A stretch of DNA of 64,000 bases from Rhynchospora pubera. Taxonomy: Eukaryota > Streptophyta > Magnoliopsida > Poales > Cyperaceae. Each line of letters opens with the position of its first letter. Position 1 is the first letter of the stretch. A model generated the notes under the pieces. It saw nothing but the letters and a program-made list of their open reading frames with translations, was not told where the DNA came from and made no database searches. The stretch covers positions 62,229,840-62,293,839 of the forward strand of contig CM051461.1 of assembly GCA_028095005.1 (NCBI GenBank). Direction: 5' to 3'. This document shows positions 60,760 through 64,000 of the stretch, in pieces. Position numbers and translations under genes: made by a program.

Positions 60760-60783
60760 GTAAGTTTGCTAGCATTGCCTTGA

Positions 60784-61415
60784 TTGACTAGGTCAGACTT
60801 TGCATATTGATGCAAGCAAGTTGATTGCTTTCCACTCTGCAACTCATGCTTTATTTTCCATATTTAATCTATATTCCTGTTTGTTCACAAATAATTTCGT
60901 TTCTCCAAAAAAGTGCATACAACTCGCTGGTACTAATAACTGAACTATGCTAGTGGTTGGTTATTTTTGCAAGTGTATGAATGTGTGTTGAGTATCGACT
61001 TTACTTTGTGTTAATTGTAAATATAAGAAAAAATAAACACTAACAGCAAAACAATTCGGATTGTATTATACTTTTGTTAAATATGAATTATGTCGATTAG
61101 TAAAATAAATGAACTGTTAACAATGTCCTAACGAGTGACATGAAAGTAGCTATTATATGTAAGAGAACTCAGAATAAAAGTATATTAGGAGGATTTTCGG
61201 CAACCCTTGTTTTATCAGTTTGATAGTAGTCTTGACAAAGAGCTTGTATTGTTCCAAGCATCTTTTTCGAAAACTTTTTTTTCTTTTATTTTCGAAATGT
61301 GGATTGTGGTAAGCTTTCGGGGGCAAACTCGGTGTACTCAAAACTATTTTTCTAGTTCAACACTCAATATTAGGCCATAACATTCACCGTATATTCTTTC
61401 TTAGCTCATTGAATA
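60784..61415. other. Intergenic DNA right of the possible CACTA gene
   Basis: AT-rich, no frame with a motif. I found neither a continuation of the gene at 60409 nor a CACTA terminus. Confidence 0.45.
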
Positions 61416-61575
61416 GGGCGTTTGGATGGGGTTGGAATAAGAGGGAATTGTAAATTTTCGGAATTTCATATGCCAAATTTATTATAAACAATCTAAACTC
61501 TTCACAAAGTTACACACTTTCTAATAAATTTATGTCTAAAATTGTAAATTTCCCAAATTTCATTTGCATTTGATT
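61416..61575. repeat. Tourist-like MITE, copy F
   Basis: The left end is GGGCGTTTGGATGGGG; the interior has ATAAACAATCTAAACTCTTC followed by ACAAAGTTACACACTTTC, the same core as copies A and B. The right end is diverged (CATTTGATTGG). Confidence 0.72.
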
Positions 61576-61999
61576 GGAGAATTTTTCTTCCCAATAGTGA
61601 CAGACACAGTACGCGCGTGTTTTTTGTATGCACATGCGTGCTGAGCATGAGCGCTCTCAATTTTCAAATATGTATAGAACATTAGAACGATACTTTATTT
61701 TGCATCTTATTGTTTATTTATCACTCATTGTGATTAATGCTATCAAATTATTATTGCTATTATTTGCTCTAACGTAAGAGGTTAGATAACTGTCTGAAAT
61801 TAAATTAAGTTCCAACCTTCCAATTCGTGCATCTACAATGAAATGCCCAATCTATTAAAATTTGCCTCCTAATATCTTCATTTGGATGGGTGCAAGAATA
61901 AGAAAATAGCTTCTTTCTACTCCCAAATTTATTATAACCTCTAAATGAACGAGTCCAGGAATAGCCCAGAATGAGAAAAAGGGCGGAAAAATCAAAAGC

Positions 62000-62270
62000 T
62001 ATCAGGTTACCCGAGGGTGCTTCGGAGGGGGACCCTAACAAACTCACGTGGGATGTTGGGCCGAAGATATGTCGGAAGAATCTATGGACGCAAGTTGGCT
62101 AACGATTGTCGGATGACGTCAACGGTTATAGATTTCATGCCTATAAATAGAAGGGGTAGATCATTGTATAAGATGATGGTTTTTGGGGAAAGCAGAATTA
62201 GCTCTTGTCATAGCTCTGTGTAATAAACCATAATTCAATAAAACATCATTTTCCTCTTCACATCTTTCTC
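62000..62270 (+). promoter_or_regulatory. LTR-like promoter and poly(A) module
   Basis: In order: CACGTG (G-box, 62045), TGACGTCA (62114, as-1/CRE-type palindrome), TATAAATA (62142), then AATAAA at 62222 and 62237. A TATA box followed within 100 bp by poly(A) signals is the layout of a retroelement R region. No partner LTR or coding region was found in the window, so it may be a solo LTR or another retroelement piece. Confidence 0.5.
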
Positions 62271-63261
62271 ATCTGTTGATATCTCCCAAAAGCTAACGTA
62301 TCAAGAACCCAATAAAATAGTAAATCAAGACAAGTGAAATATCCTGAGTACTTGAATTTCATGCATATTTTAGCCTTACATTTTAGAAAATTACAATTAA
62401 CTCGGGTAACATATATCAAAAGGGGTGATGCATTTTATTGGGAGCATTTGTGGAGTTATATTTGACCACTTGTGTCTCCCTCACCGTGTAAAGTTAATAA
62501 TTGCACCTTTTCTTATTTCAAACCCATCCTGAAATGCCTTTTGATTTTGATTCTAAGTGTGCTTTGAAAATTTAGACCCAAAAGGGCATGGTATAAAGTG
62601 GTTTTAGGAAATTATAGTGCACAAGTTGAACCAAAAAGACATCAAAACAGGAAAACGGAGGAACATATTTTGTGCATATACAAAGGTCTTTTACACATTA
62701 AGATGGTTGTTCTTTTCATAAACAATTAGATTTTGGATTTCTTTAAATTACTTTTGACTATGTTTTTTTTAATTCAAACAACAGATTTTTTTTTTAGAAA
62801 AAGGGAAAATATGGTTTGAACTTTTCTACTTTAAATTTTTATAAAAAAAAATTTCAATGTCCATTACAGCTTGGTCAATTCTCAATTAAGTAATATGAAT
62901 CCTAAACAAAAAATACAATGGTTAATTGGTTATGCATAGAAATAATTACCTTTCTTTAGATAACTTTTCTACTGTAATAGATGTTTTCCATATTATGCTA
63001 ATCGATCTCCACAATGTATTATGCACATGTAAGCTATAACATATAATGGAAATGTTATTACTAAAAATCATCACTCTGGATGGAACAAAATTTTAAGTTT
63101 CTAATTACTAATAATGCATCATATCACTGGGTAGCAGCTACCAAGCATTTCTAAAAATAATCCATCAAATGTATTCATCGTGTGGTTTGGTATGGATTCG
63201 TATCTACAAATAATAGCATCATAACGATGGTTATAATATATTAATCTGGGGGTGATAAATA
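62271..63261. other. AT-rich intergenic DNA
   Basis: Nothing recognisable on either strand beyond homopolymer runs. Confidence 0.5.
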
Positions 63262-63496
63262 CGTGTTTGTTACACATTAGAATAGAATAGAATAAGAGTT
63301 TGAATAATGATTCTCTCTTCTCTCTCCTCTCTCCTCTTATTCCGAATAAGAGTCTAATTCCACTATATAGGTGGTATTAGAATAAGGGATTAAATAAGTT
63401 CTTTTTCGAAATAAGACTTATTCAAAATGCATTTGGTTTCATTCCGAATAAGTCTTATTCGGAATAAGACTTATTCAACCACAAACAAACACACGC
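63262..63496. repeat. MITE-like inverted repeat rich in GAATAAG
   Basis: The outer ends CGTGTTTGTTACAC and the complement of GCGTGTGTTTGTTTGTGG face each other. The interior repeats TTCCGAATAAG and its complement many times (63340-63480), including the palindrome CGAATAAGTCTTATTCG. Confidence 0.6.
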
Positions 63497-63548
63497 AATA
63501 TATCCTGCATTATGTCATCCGTACCATTTCAAATTTCCAACTCTAAAA

Positions 63549-63870
63549 TGAAAAGACACTCCAGCGTCTTTTCCATTTTAGTGCATCCCTCTCTCTAACT
63601 TCCATTTTCCTTTCTCTACTCTCATATATCTCATTTATACTTAATAGACTAAACATTTATACTTAATAAATTGAACATTTATATTTATTAAACTGAAAAA
63701 CTAGAAAGACACTCCAGCATCCTTTACATTTTGGCACATCCCTCTTTCTAACTCATATTTCCCTTTCCCTCGTCTCCCTGTCTCATTTATACTTAATTAA
63801 CTCAACATTTATACTGAATAAACTGAACATATATACCCAATAAACTGAATATTTATGCTTATTATATTTA
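63549..63870. repeat. Tandem duplication, about 153 bp unit, with 22 bp minisatellite
   Basis: AAAGACACTCCAGC(G/A)TC starts each copy (63552 and 63705), followed by a pyrimidine-rich stretch and then several CATTTATACTTAATAAACTG units. Confidence 0.82.
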
Positions 63871-64000
63871 AAAAACAAAATATTTATGAGCTGAATCGCA
63901 AAGGGGAGATGTGTGAATCGCTGGGTGGATGATGTTGGGATGGTATGGATGATACTATGAATGATGATCGTAAGTAATTCTCTATAATTAAACAGTGCAT
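63871..64000. other. Window edge, no feature
   Basis: AT-rich sequence cut by the window end; nothing supported. Confidence 0.4.

Larger units (their letters stand above)
49596..60783. mobile_element. CACTA (En/Spm) transposon, decayed, right end not found
   Basis: The left end is CACTACTAGAATTTGCG at 49596, the typical CACTA terminus, preceded by AAT (possible 3 bp duplication). Subterminal tandem repeats and a tnp2-type transposase pseudogene follow. A second transposon-like gene begins at 60409 on the other strand. I searched for the complement of the terminus and found none, so the right boundary given is only the end of the last gene-like piece. The element may be truncated. Confidence 0.7.

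Overview
This is a window of plant nuclear DNA, almost certainly from a flowering plant and probably a eudicot. It is AT-rich, has intron-containing genes with GT-AG splice sites, plant-type gene families, and dense plant transposable elements (Ty1/copia, L1-type LINE, CACTA, hAT, Tourist-like MITEs, a Helitron end). There is no sign of bacterial operons, rRNA or CRISPR.

Three host genes are clear. (1) 98-3008 (+): a six-exon GDSL esterase/lipase of the short CPRD49-like SGNH class, 256 aa. (2) 19103-25176 (-): a three-exon, two-domain plastid NifU-like Fe-S scaffold gene (NFU2/NFU3 type, 219 aa). Its second intron carries a complete Ty1/copia element in the opposite orientation. (3) 37344-42152 (+): a nine-exon phosphoinositide-specific phospholipase C with EF-hand-like, X, Y and C2 regions, 607 aa. 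The catalytic histidines and the metal-binding acidic residues are all present.

Between the first two genes lies a nested repeat block. A small LTR retroelement (5292-6576) has its 3' LTR cut by the poly(A) end of a minus-strand LINE. That LINE is split by a 9.8 kb minus-strand copia element (7481-17326, 1.75 kb LTRs, TSD CTTTT), whose gag-pol is broken by stops and frameshifts. It also abuts a 732 bp hAT-type non-autonomous element (18078-18809, 8 bp TSD GTTTCATG).

The copia element in the NFU intron (19790-24496) appears young and intact. Its two 229 bp LTRs look identical by eye, the TSD is TTTAA, and it has one 1368-codon gag-pol frame.

The 12 kb between NFU and PLC has no recognisable gene. 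It holds a dispersed family of about 130-170 bp Tourist-like MITEs (27.4, 29.6, 33.4, 35.2 and 36.5 kb, with another copy at 61.4 kb), one of them with a hAT MITE nested inside. It also holds a 1.5 kb element with 128 bp terminal inverted repeats and an internal minisatellite.

Right of PLC there is a Helitron 3' terminus (43262, minus orientation), followed by several well-spliced but unrecognised minus-strand exons that could be captured gene pieces. Next comes a CACTA element: terminus at 49596, 102 bp subterminal tandem repeats, a decayed tnp2-type transposase on the minus strand (50958-55055), and a possible second transposon gene running divergently (60409-60759). The right edge holds more MITEs, an LTR-like promoter/poly(A) module near 62.1 kb, and tandem repeats. 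Splice sites and boundaries were read by eye; no alignments or database searches were run.
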